Of a stretch of 64,000 nt of DNA, positions 19,201 through 28,189 are shown in pieces (positions within the stretch are counted from its first letter, which is position 1; each line of letters begins with the position of its first letter). Source of the DNA: Rugalucina vietnamica (Eukaryota; Mollusca; Bivalvia; Lucinida; Lucinidae). The translations under genes and the position numbers were made by a program. Below the pieces are notes generated by a model. It did not search any database. It was not told the DNA's origin and saw nothing but the letters and a program-made list of their open reading frames with translations. Location of the stretch: contig OZ024872.1 in the NCBI GenBank assembly GCA_964017185.1, forward strand, positions 43,840,188 through 43,904,187. The letters run 5' to 3'.

Positions 19201-21523
19201 TAATAATGTTGCCTATGAAATTCAATATGGATACCAATTAAGTTGAAAAATTCAACTTTTGTTTTCCTGATGATTATGTGTAAGAATTTATGAAGGTTTC
19301 ATCCACTAAACATTTTTCTTCTACCTTTCGGGAAGTGAATATGAACTTAATGCTGAAAACGTTTTTCATAAAATTTCATACCAAATGGTGCTATTTTTAT
19401 TAAAATTACACACACCTTGTCTGTTTCAATTTCACCAATCACCTCATCGACGGCCACAGCATCGCCAACAGCTGAAACACAAGTATCAGACAAATTGATC
19501 AGATTTTCAGACAAACATGTGCAAAGTAATCAATGCTGAGTAAAAATGGACTGCTCCTAAGAATATTTTGCTTACTATAAATCCAGAAATGTCGATAGAA
19601 CTTCTCATGAATATTTGATACCTTGCAAATTCGAAAATCTCTCTAATAAAGAATCTCTTGAACTTGAACACTCGTTTGAGAATTCAGTTCGTCGCCATTA
19701 CTTCGAAAATAGAAAAATCATGACGTTAAAGTCACACAAAAATTTTTGAATCTACAGTATTTATTGATTTTCTTCTGTTTTCAATGTTCTTATTGTACCA
19801 GTAAAACTGCATTGCTTCCTTGAACTTGAAACTTCTATCTGGTAAAGTCTCACCTTTCTCCCACCTTATGTCGCCCTCTGTGATAGATTCTGCGAAAGGG
19901 GGACAACTCACTACCTTCACTTCATCACCTGGAAACAGCAAGGTTACCATGCTGAGATTACAAAATTTGGTGTATTATCATAATGTAGTTCAAAGCAACC
20001 TCATTATAACGCTAACCTTGGGGTCCATAGAAGCAGACAGTGTTACAAGTAAAACTTGTGATAATGAGGTTGCTCACTATATGAATATAGCATAATAACT
20101 TGGGAGCCATGACATGGCTGTGATATATTTGTTTGATTGGGGTACCGTTTAAAGTCCCACCAACAGCTAAGGTTAAGCTAAGGTCATACTGTTTTCGCTA
20201 AACGGATTTTACACTTCCTCTTCTTCCTTAATCCGAAATTTCAAGCTTCTAGCCTGCTTCTGTGATTGTACAGCCTGATTTGTGTCAGACCCTTTCGGAA
20301 ACCAAATTGTTGGTTTTCCCACTAGGCGGCTCATTCATTTTCCTCTGGCAATCTCAATTCCAATACAGCTGAAAGCTACATTTTCTATGTTGTATAGTCA
20401 GTATCAAAAACTTACAAAACACCACAGATGTGTGAAAATTTCGTGCTATCTTGTGACGATTGCAGACCCATACAGCACTCTGTACCCTGAATAACAGAAT
20501 TACCAACTGTGAACACAATGCAATTAGGCATAGAAAACATTAAATCACACATGTCTACACTCAACAGTTAAAAGAACATGAAAGAATGAATGCAATTAAT
20601 ATCACTCAGAAAATTGACAGATTTTAATGCATGAAGATGAATTCTTAAAAACTATTTCATTTCTTAACATGTTTTTCTGACTTGGTAGCCATGCATTCCT
20701 CTTGAATTTCCAAAGATGAATTCTAAAATAATTTGGTTTTATTTCTCACAGGTTCTACCTCTGGCCGCAATACAGATTTATGCATTACGAAAACAAACCT
20801 ATGCATGCAATGAACAGCAAAAATTTTTTTGGCTGTAAAAATGAAAAATTTTAGTTGATTTTTTTTAATAATTTTGCAAAAACATAGATTGCGGGCGTAC
20901 ACATAAAAGGCGGTTCTAACAAGTACCCACACTCTTTATGTTTTGGAGCAAAATATATACCCCTGTGAACCCTATTTTCACTAAAAGTTGGGTATTAGGG
21001 CTATTCAATGCATGGATGTGTTTGCATGGTGGTTTAACAGAATTTCATGAGACGGTTCACCAGTATACCACATCGGTATAATGGATAAATGCTAGTCCTG
21101 GTGTTGTCGAATATGGACCTTACACAAGAAATCAAATAAAAAGAATACTTACCTTTTGACATCTGGGAGTTTAGATAAATGACCACCTTTTACACCTACA
21201 ATAAGGAAAATAGAAACTGTATGGGCTTAAAAATATGAAAGTTTTGTGTCTGGTATGCATGAATAATCATGCTATTATGTTATACAAGTATAAAGTTTAT
21301 CTCAATATATAACTAGATAATATAAGCTGAATGATTTTCATTGAACCATTACTGTTATTTACTAACTGTTAAGTACAGCGTAAAACTTCTTCAGACCAAT
21401 ATCTAACATCAGGTATAGTATCAACTAGATGTATTCACATGTTCAAGAGAAATAGACTTCTAAAAACTTTAAATAGGCCACTCTAACAATCTTACCGCTT
21501 GATAGTAATGATAGATGTCTTGG
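10091..21523 (-). CDS. DLST: Dihydrolipoyllysine succinyltransferase, 12 coding exons
   Basis: E2 core of mitochondrial 2-oxoglutarate dehydrogenase; transfers succinyl groups to CoA through a lipoyl-lysine arm. Coding exons, 5' to 3': 21523-21496, 21195-21153, 20486-20416, 19928-19854, 19471-19416, 17910-17802, 16846-16575, 15924-15827, 15044-14846, 13603-13520, 12497-12330, 10225-10091. All have AG/GT borders and join in phase to 445 codons plus TGA. Order: basic, acid-poor transit region (RNFHTSVVF), one lipoyl domain (EIETDK; that Lys is lipoylated), a Pro/Ala-rich linker with no E1/E3-binding domain (as in animal DLST), then the catalytic domain with DHRLIDG carrying the active His. Human DLST is 453 aa, so little is missing: a short first exon with the ATG, not located. 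Introns are 0.2-2.1 kb and loaded with MITEs. Confidence 0.95.
10306..10541 (-). mobile_element. Family A foldback MITE in DLST last intron
   Basis: Reverse-oriented near-consensus copy (ATTGTTGGTTTTCCCATGGG at its right end), with the 30-bp-stem hairpin at 10440-10500. Confidence 0.85.
10558..11745 (+). mobile_element. Family D (CpG) MITE expanded by a minisatellite
   Basis: Left end CAGTAAAGTTTGAAATTTTT after TA and right end ACATTTCCAAACTTACAG correspond to the 212-bp element at 51286-51497 (CTGTAAATTCGGAAATTTT ... ATTTCCGGATCTACAG). Many CG of that copy are TG or CA here. The interior has grown into the 47-bp array at 10673-11707. Confidence 0.7.
10673..11707 (+). repeat. 47-bp minisatellite, about 22 units
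   Basis: The unit begins GTGATTCTTTGTTAGCATGT and continues through TTTGAATTCACAAGGCAAC to AAATTC. Successive starts (10673, 10720, ...) are 47 bp apart. Units vary mainly at AAATTC/AAATTT and GCATG/GCAAG, so the array is recently homogenised. Confidence 0.95.
11991..12226 (+). mobile_element. Family A foldback MITE
   Basis: TGAGCCGCCTCCTGGG ... CCCACGAGGCGGCTCA with a near-perfect hairpin at about 12020-12090. Lies in the last DLST intron. Confidence 0.85.
12330..12497 (-). CDS. DLST: DLST exon (catalytic domain)
   Basis: 56 codons, [20 protein letters not shown] through [14 protein letters not shown] to VAIKGK. Acceptor tatcag|GCA, donor AAAG|gtatg. The GTFSISNGG and SAILG motifs are diagnostic of 2-oxoacid dehydrogenase acyltransferases. 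Confidence 0.95.
12553..12788 (+). mobile_element. Family A foldback MITE
   Basis: Near-consensus copy only about 55 bp from the DLST exon ending at 12497, on the upstream (acceptor) side of that exon in gene sense. Confidence 0.85.
12990..13175. repeat. TTCCCAATT-rich degenerate repeat
   Basis: TTCCCAATT or TTTTCCCA recurs about eight times between two copies of CGGTACCAAA. Either a decayed simple repeat or a fragment of an unknown element. Confidence 0.4.
13336..13493. mobile_element. Short inverted-repeat element
   Basis: GTGTGCGTGCGCAGTTCTCC at the left is matched by GGGAGAACCGTGAACACAC at the right. Inside, ACCATTTGCACCA and TGGTGCAAATGGT form a second stem. About 155 bp, non-coding. 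Confidence 0.6.
13520..13603 (-). CDS. DLST: DLST exon (catalytic domain)
   Basis: 28 codons, [20 protein letters not shown] to LGEK, phase 0 at both ends. Acceptor tttcag|GGT, donor AAAG|gtattt. Confidence 0.95.
13905..14032. mobile_element. Short inverted-repeat element
   Basis: CATCACATGCAAAACCTG ... TATATCGACGGCC pairs with GGCCGTCAATATA ... CAGGTTTATGCATGTGAT. About 125 bp, non-coding, in a DLST intron. Confidence 0.6.
14075..14313 (+). mobile_element. Family A foldback MITE, variant hairpin
   Basis: TGAGCCATGTCATGAGAAAA ... GGTGGGGCTCA. The hairpin stem is the CAGCTGTGCAGTAACTGCACAG variant shared with 7557 and 16235. Confidence 0.8.
14846..15044 (-). CDS. DLST: DLST exon (catalytic domain)
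   Basis: First base completes a Ser codon, then [18 protein letters not shown] through [17 protein letters not shown] to ISVAVSTPK. Acceptor tttcag|T, donor AAAA|gtaag. Confidence 0.95.
15066..15450. mobile_element. Family B element plus adjoining inverted half copy
   Basis: A full family B copy (ACATGTCCGTGAAATGTATA to GGCATGTTTTCATAATG, to about 15319) is followed at once by a reversed right half (GATTTTTTAAGTTGTAAAA ... GTGGGTACACGTTAGAACC). The pair forms a larger palindrome. Confidence 0.65.
15827..15924 (-). CDS. DLST: DLST exon (start of catalytic domain)
   Basis: [32 protein letters not shown], then AG of the next Ser codon. Acceptor tttttag|GTT, donor ATGAG|gtattg. The [13 protein letters not shown] block is near-invariant in animal DLST. 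Confidence 0.95.
16235..16473 (+). mobile_element. Family A foldback MITE, variant hairpin
   Basis: TGAGCCACATCATGAGAAAA at the left, a decayed right end (GTGTCGTGGCCC), and a CAGCTGTGCAG hairpin. Among the more diverged copies. Confidence 0.75.
16575..16846 (-). CDS. DLST: DLST exon (Pro/Ala-rich linker)
   Basis: 90 codons rich in Pro, Ala, Thr and Ser ([19 protein letters not shown] ... GARTETR), the flexible linker between lipoyl arm and core. Animal DLST lacks the peripheral subunit-binding domain, and none is seen. Acceptor ttacag|GT, donor AGG|gtaatt. Confidence 0.95.
17093..17328 (-). mobile_element. Family A foldback MITE, reverse orientation
   Basis: TGAGCCGTCTCGTGGG ... TCTCATGAGGAGGCTCA with a near-perfect hairpin (GCTTCGCGGTTACCGCGAAGC core) at about 17230-17290. 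Confidence 0.85.
17477..17643. mobile_element. Family E inverted-repeat MITE
   Basis: TGCACAAGTCATTTGTAACC at the left and GGTTACAAATGACTGGTGCA at the right, with the GGCCCCTACCCC / GGGGGGCCG blocks adjoining. Relatives at 49808, 54088, 59095 and 63502. Confidence 0.8.
17649..17732. mobile_element. 84-bp palindrome with GACGTC repeats
   Basis: CCCAGCAGGCACATGACGTC at the left is mirrored by GACGTCATGTGCCTGCTGGG at the right. GACGTC occurs five times. This CCAGCAGGCAC...GACGTCA type resembles short palindromic repeats I know from other animal genomes. Probably a tiny MITE. Confidence 0.7.
17802..17910 (-). CDS. DLST: DLST exon (C-terminal half of lipoyl domain)
   Basis: [20 protein letters not shown] through [16 protein letters not shown]. 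The lipoylated Lys is the last codon of the preceding exon. Acceptor tttcag|ACT, donor GGAG|gtgaga. A decayed duplicate lies at 18437-18513. Confidence 0.95.
18437..18513 (-). pseudogene. Decayed duplicate of a DLST lipoyl exon
   Basis: Reads [24 protein letters not shown], clearly homologous to the exon at 17802-17910 but lacking about 4 and 6 codons at two places. An acceptor-like tatcag precedes it and a donor-like gtaaca follows it, but the 77-bp length would put the next exon out of phase. So it is a relic tandem exon duplication rather than an obvious alternative exon. Confidence 0.75.
18577..18857 (+). mobile_element. Family B element, near complete
   Basis: ACATGTCCGTGTAATGTATA ... 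GTGGGTACTCGTTAGAACCG meeting CGGTTCTAACGTGTACCCAC, then ... AAGTTTTCGTAATGAT. The centre is a near-perfect palindrome around 18715. Confidence 0.8.
18949..19188. mobile_element. Family C MITE, complete
   Basis: CCCGAGGTTATAAAAC ... GTTTTATAACCTCGGG terminal repeats, subterminal CTCAACTCAGCTGAG and CTCAGCTGAGCTGAG, and an inner AAATGCCAACAATTGTTGGC palindrome. Uninterrupted reference copy for 5399 and 9817. Confidence 0.85.
19416..19471 (-). CDS. DLST: DLST exon (lipoyl-lysine)
   Basis: [19 protein letters not shown]. The last codon is the predicted lipoylated lysine. Acceptor tttcag|CT, donor CAAG|gtgtg. Confidence 0.95.
19854..19928 (-). CDS. DLST: DLST exon (start of lipoyl domain)
   Basis: [41 protein letters not shown] is the human counterpart. 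Acceptor ttccag|GT, donor AAAG|gtgag. Confidence 0.95.
20004..20086. mobile_element. Tiny inverted-repeat element
   Basis: AGCAACCTCATTATAACGC at the left and GATAATGAGGTTGCT at the right, about 80 bp. Related ends (CTCATTATAAC type) occur near 2890. Confidence 0.55.
20189..20333 (+). mobile_element. Family A MITE, right half only
   Basis: Starts inside the element at TGTTTTCGCTAAACGG and runs to CCACTAGGCGGCTCA. The left end and hairpin arm are missing. Confidence 0.75.
20416..20486 (-). CDS. DLST: DLST exon (mitochondrial transit region)
   Basis: [23 protein letters not shown]. Basic, acid-free and ending in the FHTS-type context typical of cleaved mitochondrial presequences. Acceptor attcag|G, donor TTTT|gtaag; joins in phase to both neighbours. 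Confidence 0.85.
20783..21030 (-). mobile_element. Family B element, diverged
   Basis: CATTACGAAAACAAACCTAT at the left, then AGATTGCGGGCGTACAC facing AACAAGTACCCACACTC, then the TATACCCCTGTGAACCC block. The right end is decayed. Confidence 0.55.
21153..21195 (-). CDS. DLST: DLST exon (transit region)
   Basis: [15 protein letters not shown] with split end codons. Acceptor ttgtag|GT, donor AAAG|gtaag. Assigned by phase and by the transit-like composition, since this part is not conserved. Confidence 0.75.
21496..21523 (-). CDS. DLST: DLST exon (transit region), first one found
   Basis: PRHLSLLSS plus G, a 28-bp exon with acceptor ttttcag|CCA and donor AGCG|gtaag. It begins on a codon boundary, so an upstream exon must carry the ATG. 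A minus-strand CAAAATGGCGG motif, typical of YY1-type start regions, lies at 24867-24877 but no joinable exon was proven there. Confidence 0.65.
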
Positions 21524-21692
21524 CTGAAAAGACAGAAACAAATAAATCAGCTGTAACTGGAAAAACTGAAAATATATAAAACAACGTAAAATGGCTGGCT
21601 CTAATTCATATCATCTTGGTACCACCTTCCTTTTATGCTTTTTATCTGTATTGTCTCACTTTTACTTTCTTTTATGAAATGGCACAATACTG

Positions 21693-21733
21693 TTTATTAT
21701 TATTATTATTATTATTATTATTTTTTTTTTTTT
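21693..21733 (+). repeat. (TAT)n and T run
   Basis: About nine TAT units followed by about 14 T. On the minus strand this is the A-rich tail of the SINE at 21733-21897. Confidence 0.9.
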
Positions 21734-21897
21734 TACTGTATACTGAATTGGTCAATTTCTGACCATTACCCCAGGAGCTGTGGAAATGTGACTTGCTCAA
21801 GGCCACAACGAACGGCGACCCGGCTGAGGATCGAACCTGGGACCTCTGTGACCGGAGTCCGACTCTCTACCCCTGCGCCAGTCCGCTCCTTTTTCAG
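21733..21897 (-). mobile_element. tRNA-derived SINE (GGACTGGCGCAGGGG family)
   Basis: Minus-strand head GGACTGGCGCAGGGGTAGAG (A box) then AGGTTCGATCC (B box), body TTGTGGCCTTGAGCAAGTCA and GGGGTAATGGTCAGAAATTG, then an A-rich tail. Relatives at 24312 and 36851. Confidence 0.8.
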
Positions 21898-22167
21898 CAA
21901 AGCTTAACTTAAATTGGATCATTCAACTGTAAAAACCCAGCTTGATACAACTAGAGTGCTTAGTCTGATAGGTTGTATATAAGTGGCACAATATAAAATT
22001 TATTTAACATAGGTTTTTCTTCCCTGATCAATCAATCAACATCAACTTGCTTTGTCTACAAATGTTATCAGCTATTGGGGTTCAACCATACATTTTACTT
22101 CAGTTGACAATGGCTTTATGCTTAGGAAAAATTCCAAACTGTTCATCTGGATGCCAGTGATGCAGCT

Positions 22168-23996
22168 GAAATTATCATCCTAGCTCGGATTGAACTTCCC
22201 TGACACTCATTACCTACTCAGAGCAACCATACTGGAGAGAAACCACAAGTAGCAAAGCCACAGCCTACACTGAGGCCTCAGTCCAAGGTTGATTCAGCAA
22301 GAACTTAGAAGCCCCAGACAGACCTTTTCTAAATTATCATCCTAGCTCGGATTGAACTTCCCTGACACTCATTACTTACTCAGAGCAACCATACTGGAGA
22401 GAAACCACAAGCAGCAAAGCCACAGCCTACACTGAGGCATAAGCCCAAGGTTGATTCAGCAAGAACTTAGAAGCCCCAGACAGACCTTTTCTAAATTATC
22501 ATCCTAGCTCGGATTGAACTTCCCTGACACTCATTACCTACTCAGAGCAACCATACTGGAGAGAAACCACAAGTAGCAAAGCCACAGCCTACACTGAGGC
22601 ATAAGCCCAAGGTTGATTCAGCAAGAACTTAGAAGCCCCAGACAGACCTTTTCTAAATTATCATCCTAGCTCGGATTGAACTTCCCTGACACTCATTACT
22701 TACTCAGAGCAACCATACTGGAGAGAAACCACAAGTAGCAAAGCCACAGCCTACACTGAGGCATAAGCCCAAGGTTGATTCAGCAAGAACTTAGAAGCCC
22801 CAGACAGACCTTTTCTAAATTATCATCCTAGCTCGGATTGAACTTCCCTGACACTCATTACCTACTCAGAGCAACCATACTGGAGAGAAACCACAAGTAG
22901 CAAAGCCACAGCCTACACTGAGGCATAAGCCCAAGGTTGATTCAGCAAGAACTTAGAAGCCCCAGACAGACCTTTTCTAAATTATCATCCTAGCTCGGAT
23001 TGAACTTCCCTGACACTCATTACTTACTCAGAGCAACCATACTGGAGAGAAACCACAAGTAGCAAAGCCACAGCCTACACTGAGGCATAAGCCCAAGGTT
23101 GATTCAGCAAGAACTTAGAAGCCCCAGACAGACCTTTTCTAAATTATCATCCTAGCTCGGATTGAACTTCCCTGACACTCATTACTTACTCAGAGCAACC
23201 ATACTGGAGAGAAACCACAAGTAGCAAAGCCACAGCCTACACTGAGGCATAAGCCCAAGGTTGATTCAGCAAGAACTTAGAAGCCCCAGACAGACCTTTT
23301 CTAAATTATCATCCTAGCTCGGATTGAACTTCCCTGACACTCATTACTTTAAATACTCAGAGCAACCATACTGGAGAGAAACCACAAGTAGCAAAGCCAC
23401 AGCCTACACTGAGGCATAAGCCCAAGGTTGATTCAGCAAGAACTTAGAAGCCCCAGACAGACCTTTTCTAAATTATCATCCTAGCTCGGATTGAACTTCC
23501 CTGACACTCATTACTTTAAATACTCAGAGCAACCATACTGGAGAGAAACCACAAGTAGCAAAGCCACAGCCTACACTGAGGCATAAGCCCAAGGTTGATT
23601 CAGCAAGAACTTAGAAGCCCCAGACAGACCTTTTCTAAATTATCATCCTAGCTCGGATTGAACTTCCCTGACACTCATTACTTTAAATACTCAGAGCAAC
23701 CATACTGGAGAGAAACCACAAGTAGCAAAGCCACAGCCTACACTGAGGCATAAGCCCAAGGTTGATTCAGCAAGAACTTAGAAGCCCCAGACAGACCTTT
23801 TCTAAATTATCATCCTAGCTCGGATTGAACTTCCCTGACACTCATTACTTTAAATACTCAGAGCAACCATACTGGAGAGAAACCACAAGTAGGAAAAACC
23901 ACAAGAAGGAAAGCCACAGCCAACACTGAGGCTTCAGCCCATGGTTGATTCAGCAAGAACTTAGAAACCTCCAGACAGACTTTTTCTAAAACCCTG
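22168..23996. repeat. 162/168-bp satellite array, about 11 units
   Basis: Each unit starts ATTATCATCCTAGCTCGG and ends near CAGACAGACCTTTTCT. Starts at 22171, 22333, 22495 and on give a 162-bp period. The last four junctions (about 23346, 23515, 23682, 23850) carry a TTTAAA insertion, giving 168 bp. No ORF runs through a unit. Confidence 0.95.
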
Positions 23997-24159
23997 ATTG
24001 ATCAATCATCTTGGACTTTCAATGTTTAATTTGTTATATTTGTTTATAACCCTCTTCTCACCTACTTTTAACCTCTCATCTTTGTTCACCTCAATTCATC
24101 TTGCAATTTCATCTCATAAACTCAACTTTTATTTCAGCTCCAACAGCGCACACTGTCAA

Positions 24160-24236
24160 TCAGATCAGAATCAGAATAGTTTACTGGTGAAACGTCAAAC
24201 TGAGAATACCACAACAGGGTGTCTGTGAAGGGGTAT
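24160..24236 (-). mobile_element. LINE 3'-tail fragment
   Basis: The complement reads CGTTTCACCAGTAAACTATT then CTGATTCTGATC, i.e. the end of the LINE at 41.1-44.9 kb (GTCACCAGTAAAC followed by repeats of ATTCAG). A 5'-truncated copy or a SINE sharing this tail. Confidence 0.6.
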
Positions 24237-24311
24237 GACAGTGTACATATAAGGAAAGAAGATATAAATTTAAGAGATAATAAAACTACACTCAAATTAA
24301 TGAATAAACAG

Positions 24312-24463
24312 AGGAGCCGACTGGTGCAGGGGTAGAGTGGTTGACTCCAGTCCCAGATTCAATCCTCAGCCGGGGCACCTTTCGTTATGGCCTTGAGCAA
24401 GTCCACAGCTCCTAAGGTAATGGTCAGAAATTGATCAACTCAGTAAACATTAAAAAAAAAAAA
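24312..24463 (+). mobile_element. tRNA-derived SINE (GGACTGGCGCAGGGG family)
   Basis: Head GCCGACTGGTGCAGGGG and CAGATTCAATCC, body TGGCCTTGAGCAAGTC and TAATGGTCAGAAATTG, with a 12-base A tail. A large inverted-repeat structure begins directly after the A run. Confidence 0.8.
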
Positions 24464-24640
24464 GGAAGTGTCTCGGCGTCCGGTACCGGACAAATTAGGC
24501 TAGAGTCTCCGCGTCCGGCAGTGCCGGACACCGAGCCTATCCTCACTGGAATGGCTCCGTGTCCGGCACTATATTTTTCTTACCAGTTTCTTGGTTGTAA
24601 GTAGGAAAAAGTACAAATAATTTGATTACACCTCAACCTC

Positions 24641-24823
24641 TTTATAACACTATTGTTGGGGTCCAATACAATTTCCGTGTTAGCTATCCAAACCGTGTTA
24701 TAATGAGAGTAAAATATATAGATATATAGTAAAATTAGACCATTTGGGGTCCATAAATGGTCCGTGTTATATCCAAAACCGTGCTGTAATGAAGCGTATT
24801 ATAAAGAGGTCCAGGTGTACTAT
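24641..24823. mobile_element. Family F MITE (CTTTATAACAC type)
   Basis: CACCTCAACCTCTTTATAAC ... ATTATAAAGAGGTCCAGGTG inverted ends, flanked by TA. Undisturbed reference for the interrupted copy at 51192-51597. Confidence 0.75.
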
Positions 24824-25699
24824 CAATAAAGTTTGAAGAATATTTTTTTTTTTCATTCGTGTTCCGCCATTTTGAAAAGGGGGGATGTAATTTTTAATTT
24901 GTTTATGTCATGTGTATTGATGAAACTGTAGCGATTTCAATATAATGCTGCATTTTGGTTGTTGAATAAAAATATTACCGTATATTATCTTGTATTTTCT
25001 TTATCAAATATAATTATCTATCAAATAAGGTCTTTAAGCCCATGTATTTAACCTAGTGTTAAATGATGACAATTAGCCGCTTCTCATCTTAAAGGTAGCC
25101 AGCGAACCGCGAATTGCGCGCCTCTTTTGATCCTTTTGATGTCTGCTAATTGATCTCCGACAACAAACGACCATTCTCAAGTAAAAAAAAAATATAATTA
25201 CGTAAATTTAGAAAACAATCCATCCATTAAGATGTGCAACGTGTATAGTACGAATATGTTTGGCTTGACTTTGACTTGGTATGAAATTTTAGTTTGGTTT
25301 GTGGCTTTACGCCTGGTCAATTTTATTCTGGTTACATTATAAGTTAAGTTAATCGTGCCATATGATACATGTATGTTTAATTTGGTTTTAGACCAGATCA
25401 GACACACGCCTGTGATCATGCAGATGTAATTTATGTGATATTCGTTTCCACACATGTATAAATTTACTATAAATTTTATAAATTTGTTTTATCATGTCGA
25501 ATTTCGACCTTGTTTTACCATGTTGAATTTTGACCAGATCAGACACTAACCGGCTAGTATGCATAGGCAACATAGAAGTATTCCGTTTGCCGACTATATG
25601 ACCTACGTGATAAGAAAGTACGATATATGTCTAACACATGCATATTATGATTGTTAACGATGTTTTCATAAAAATGTTTTATTTGATTTTCCGGCGACC

Positions 25700-25778
25700 A
25701 AGTTTGTATGTTTGTTTGTATTGTAGTTTAACGTCCCCGATAACATTTTTTCACCCATGTCGAGCATTTGGTAAATGT
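25700..25778. mobile_element. SINE body fragment
   Basis: AGTTTAACGTCCCCGATAAC then TTTTTTCACCCATGTCGAG matches the body of the SINEs at 59907 and 61333. Head missing. Confidence 0.4.
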
Positions 25779-27844
25779 GAATAACATGTGACAATCTTTG
25801 AAGCAAAGTTTCTATAATTGACCGTTTTGTAGTTACAAGTAGTGGGACTCTGTGAAAAAGTTGTGTAGTGACATGATAAAGGTTTATGAAGTAATTCATG
25901 TTGTGGCGCATTTAGATGGGACCTTTTATCATCATACAGAGATGACACGTCTCGCTAAACTTTGATGCTGTGAATAATTACAAGTGAGTAGAAAATTGCT
26001 CAGCTAATTAGGACATTTTATGTACATATCTAATTAACATAATTACTGTCACGCTAAACTTTGATCAAATCTAGTATGAAAAACAACCTTCCTGCGAATC
26101 ACTTTTCATTTAATTTAGCAATTATCATAAGTCAAATATTTAATGTATCTTTTACTTTTTCTGATTAAAAAAGTTTTACCAGCCTTTACCATTTAGCATA
26201 TACGGAGCGAACAAATATCTTATACTTCTGTGTCACTAGTACCTATCAAACGGTATACGGCGATTGGTCAAACAGTCATTGTAAAAATCCAATATGGCGG
26301 CGTTCGTCGGTTCGAAGTGAAAAATATCTAGCGAATTCATTTTGTGACACATAAGCCAGTATTAATCTGATTTATGTTTCTTTTGTTAGGCCAAAAAAAA
26401 AAAAGTTCTTGTTTCCGGTAACCCGACCGACCCTCCCGAAACTGACCCGACTGTAACTTTTTTTTCGCCCTGTCCGCTATCACAAAAATACGGTAACATA
26501 CAATTTCCGGTACCCACCACCGATTCCGGCGAATACCGGCTTTTAGCGCGAATTATCACCCTTTCCATTAGTGTTGTAACTAAGCGAGTGAAATCGAAAA
26601 TTGAAAAAAGTTGTCTTGATCGGCGACAATCGATTATGCTGTCCGCTAACAGTTGGGGCCTTCATTTCGGCAAAAAGTAACAATGTTCTCCTCCATAATT
26701 GCCAGCCAAAACAGTGTTAGAAATAATTGCAATTGCGACTGGGTTGAAACGATGTCGGCCAAGCTAAGTTTTATGGTAGGATGCCCACCGGGTAACCTGA
26801 AATTTATTGCCGGCGAGCGTTAATGACACCCATTGTTTTCTTAAGATAGGTCAGTGAAAAAGCCAATTCCGCATTGGATTATCAGCTGACCGTAAACGAG
26901 ATCATTTAACAAAGTTGTCAAACCTTTACGCCCGCATTTTCTTAATCATCCTTTTATTCCTATTTCCCAAAGAATACACGGATTGGATATCGGTCTGTTT
27001 AATTCAATTAAATTACAATAGACACACGCTGATGAAAACAGACGCATAATTAATCTGTCAATTAAATGTGCAGAGAGCCGATAGTAGGCGCGGCCTGCAT
27101 TCAACATAAGCGCTCATTGGACCATCTATTTTTTCAAGGTCGATCCATGACTTCACGCACGTATGAGTTTCCAAGCCGTAAGATCAGACACACAAATTCT
27201 CCTAACCATTAGTGTGCGCACCTGATTTTTGAAGAAGTTGATGGTCGCATGCATTCTACATTTTCGGCGTATGGCTGTCACTTGTCAATGCAAAAACGCA
27301 CGTTACGTGACGTTACATGTTACTTTATGTTTTAGTGTCGCCGATTATTACAGTCCAAAATATTGAGATACCATTATAACGTATCAAGCTGCTCAAATAA
27401 AGCGGACCCAAATAAAGTATTTACTGAAATTGGCAATTTTTATAGTAAAGTCGGTACCCTTTTTGTCCAATATATTTCAGTGGGTGAAATGAGCGATGTA
27501 CATTGTTTCTACAGTAACACTTAACATCGCTGTTGTGACGTTTGATCGTGCCGCGTTGAAAACTAAATACGTGCGTTCAGTCTTGTACTTTGAGGAAAAT
27601 CGATTGGCCAATGAGCACTCGTGTTGAATGCAGGCCGCAGATTTGATTGACAGGTGAACTTCTTTGTTCATCAACACGTGGTCAAGTGATAATTGATTTC
27701 TTTACTAATAATTGGATTAAACAGGAGTCGCGTACACACGTCCATATTGTCTGGCGTGCATGAATAATGAGTGGTGATTATCTGATTAGGAGGAATTTAA
27801 TGACATTTACGTAAAGGTTAGACAACGTTGTTACGATCTCCTAA

Positions 27845-28189
27845 ATGCGGTCTGACGATTATCTCTTGAGGGAGTGCTATATATTCCGGACGATCGTAGT
27901 AGACTTACGCCACATGTTTACCGTTATACCTATGAATTTATTTGAACAGGCTGTCATTCATATTTATAACGGTAAATCTGTGAAGAACGTCTACTACGAT
28001 CCGCCGTTCGGGATGGATATCGCTTCGCTTGTTTTTTACAACTTTTTTTTGCCTATCGTAAGAAAACAATGGGTGTCATTCACACTCGCTGACGATGAAT
28101 TGTGTCGCCTTGTTATTACTCAAAATGACAATTATCACTTGTTCTATATTATGATACTGAGTACGGTCCCCACAAGACATGTTGAATAG
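27845..28189 (+). CDS. Hypothetical ORF, 114 aa
   Basis: MRSDDYLLRECYIFRTIVVD ... STVPTRHVE, stop at 28187-28189. Mixed, CpG-containing codon use and an ordinary amino-acid composition are gene-like, but I recognise no family. It lies across the right arm of the diverged palindrome in the GGCC-ended element, so it may be part of an element or chance. Confidence 0.25.
   Translation: MRSDDYLLRECYIFRTIVVDLRHMFTVIPMNLFEQAVIHIYNGKSVKNVYYDPPFGMDIASLVFYNFFLPIVRKQWVSFTLADDELCRLVITQNDNYHLFYIMILSTVPTRHVE

Noticed and set aside
22700-23990. HTGEKPQ-coding words suggesting a zinc-finger gene
   Set aside because: No Cys or His pairs around them and a stop in each unit; probably chance or a very old source.
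26291-26320. ATGGCGGCGTTCGTCGG as a gene start on plus
   Set aside because: Frame closes within about 8 codons and no donor fits; the YY1-like context is noted but no exon can be supported.
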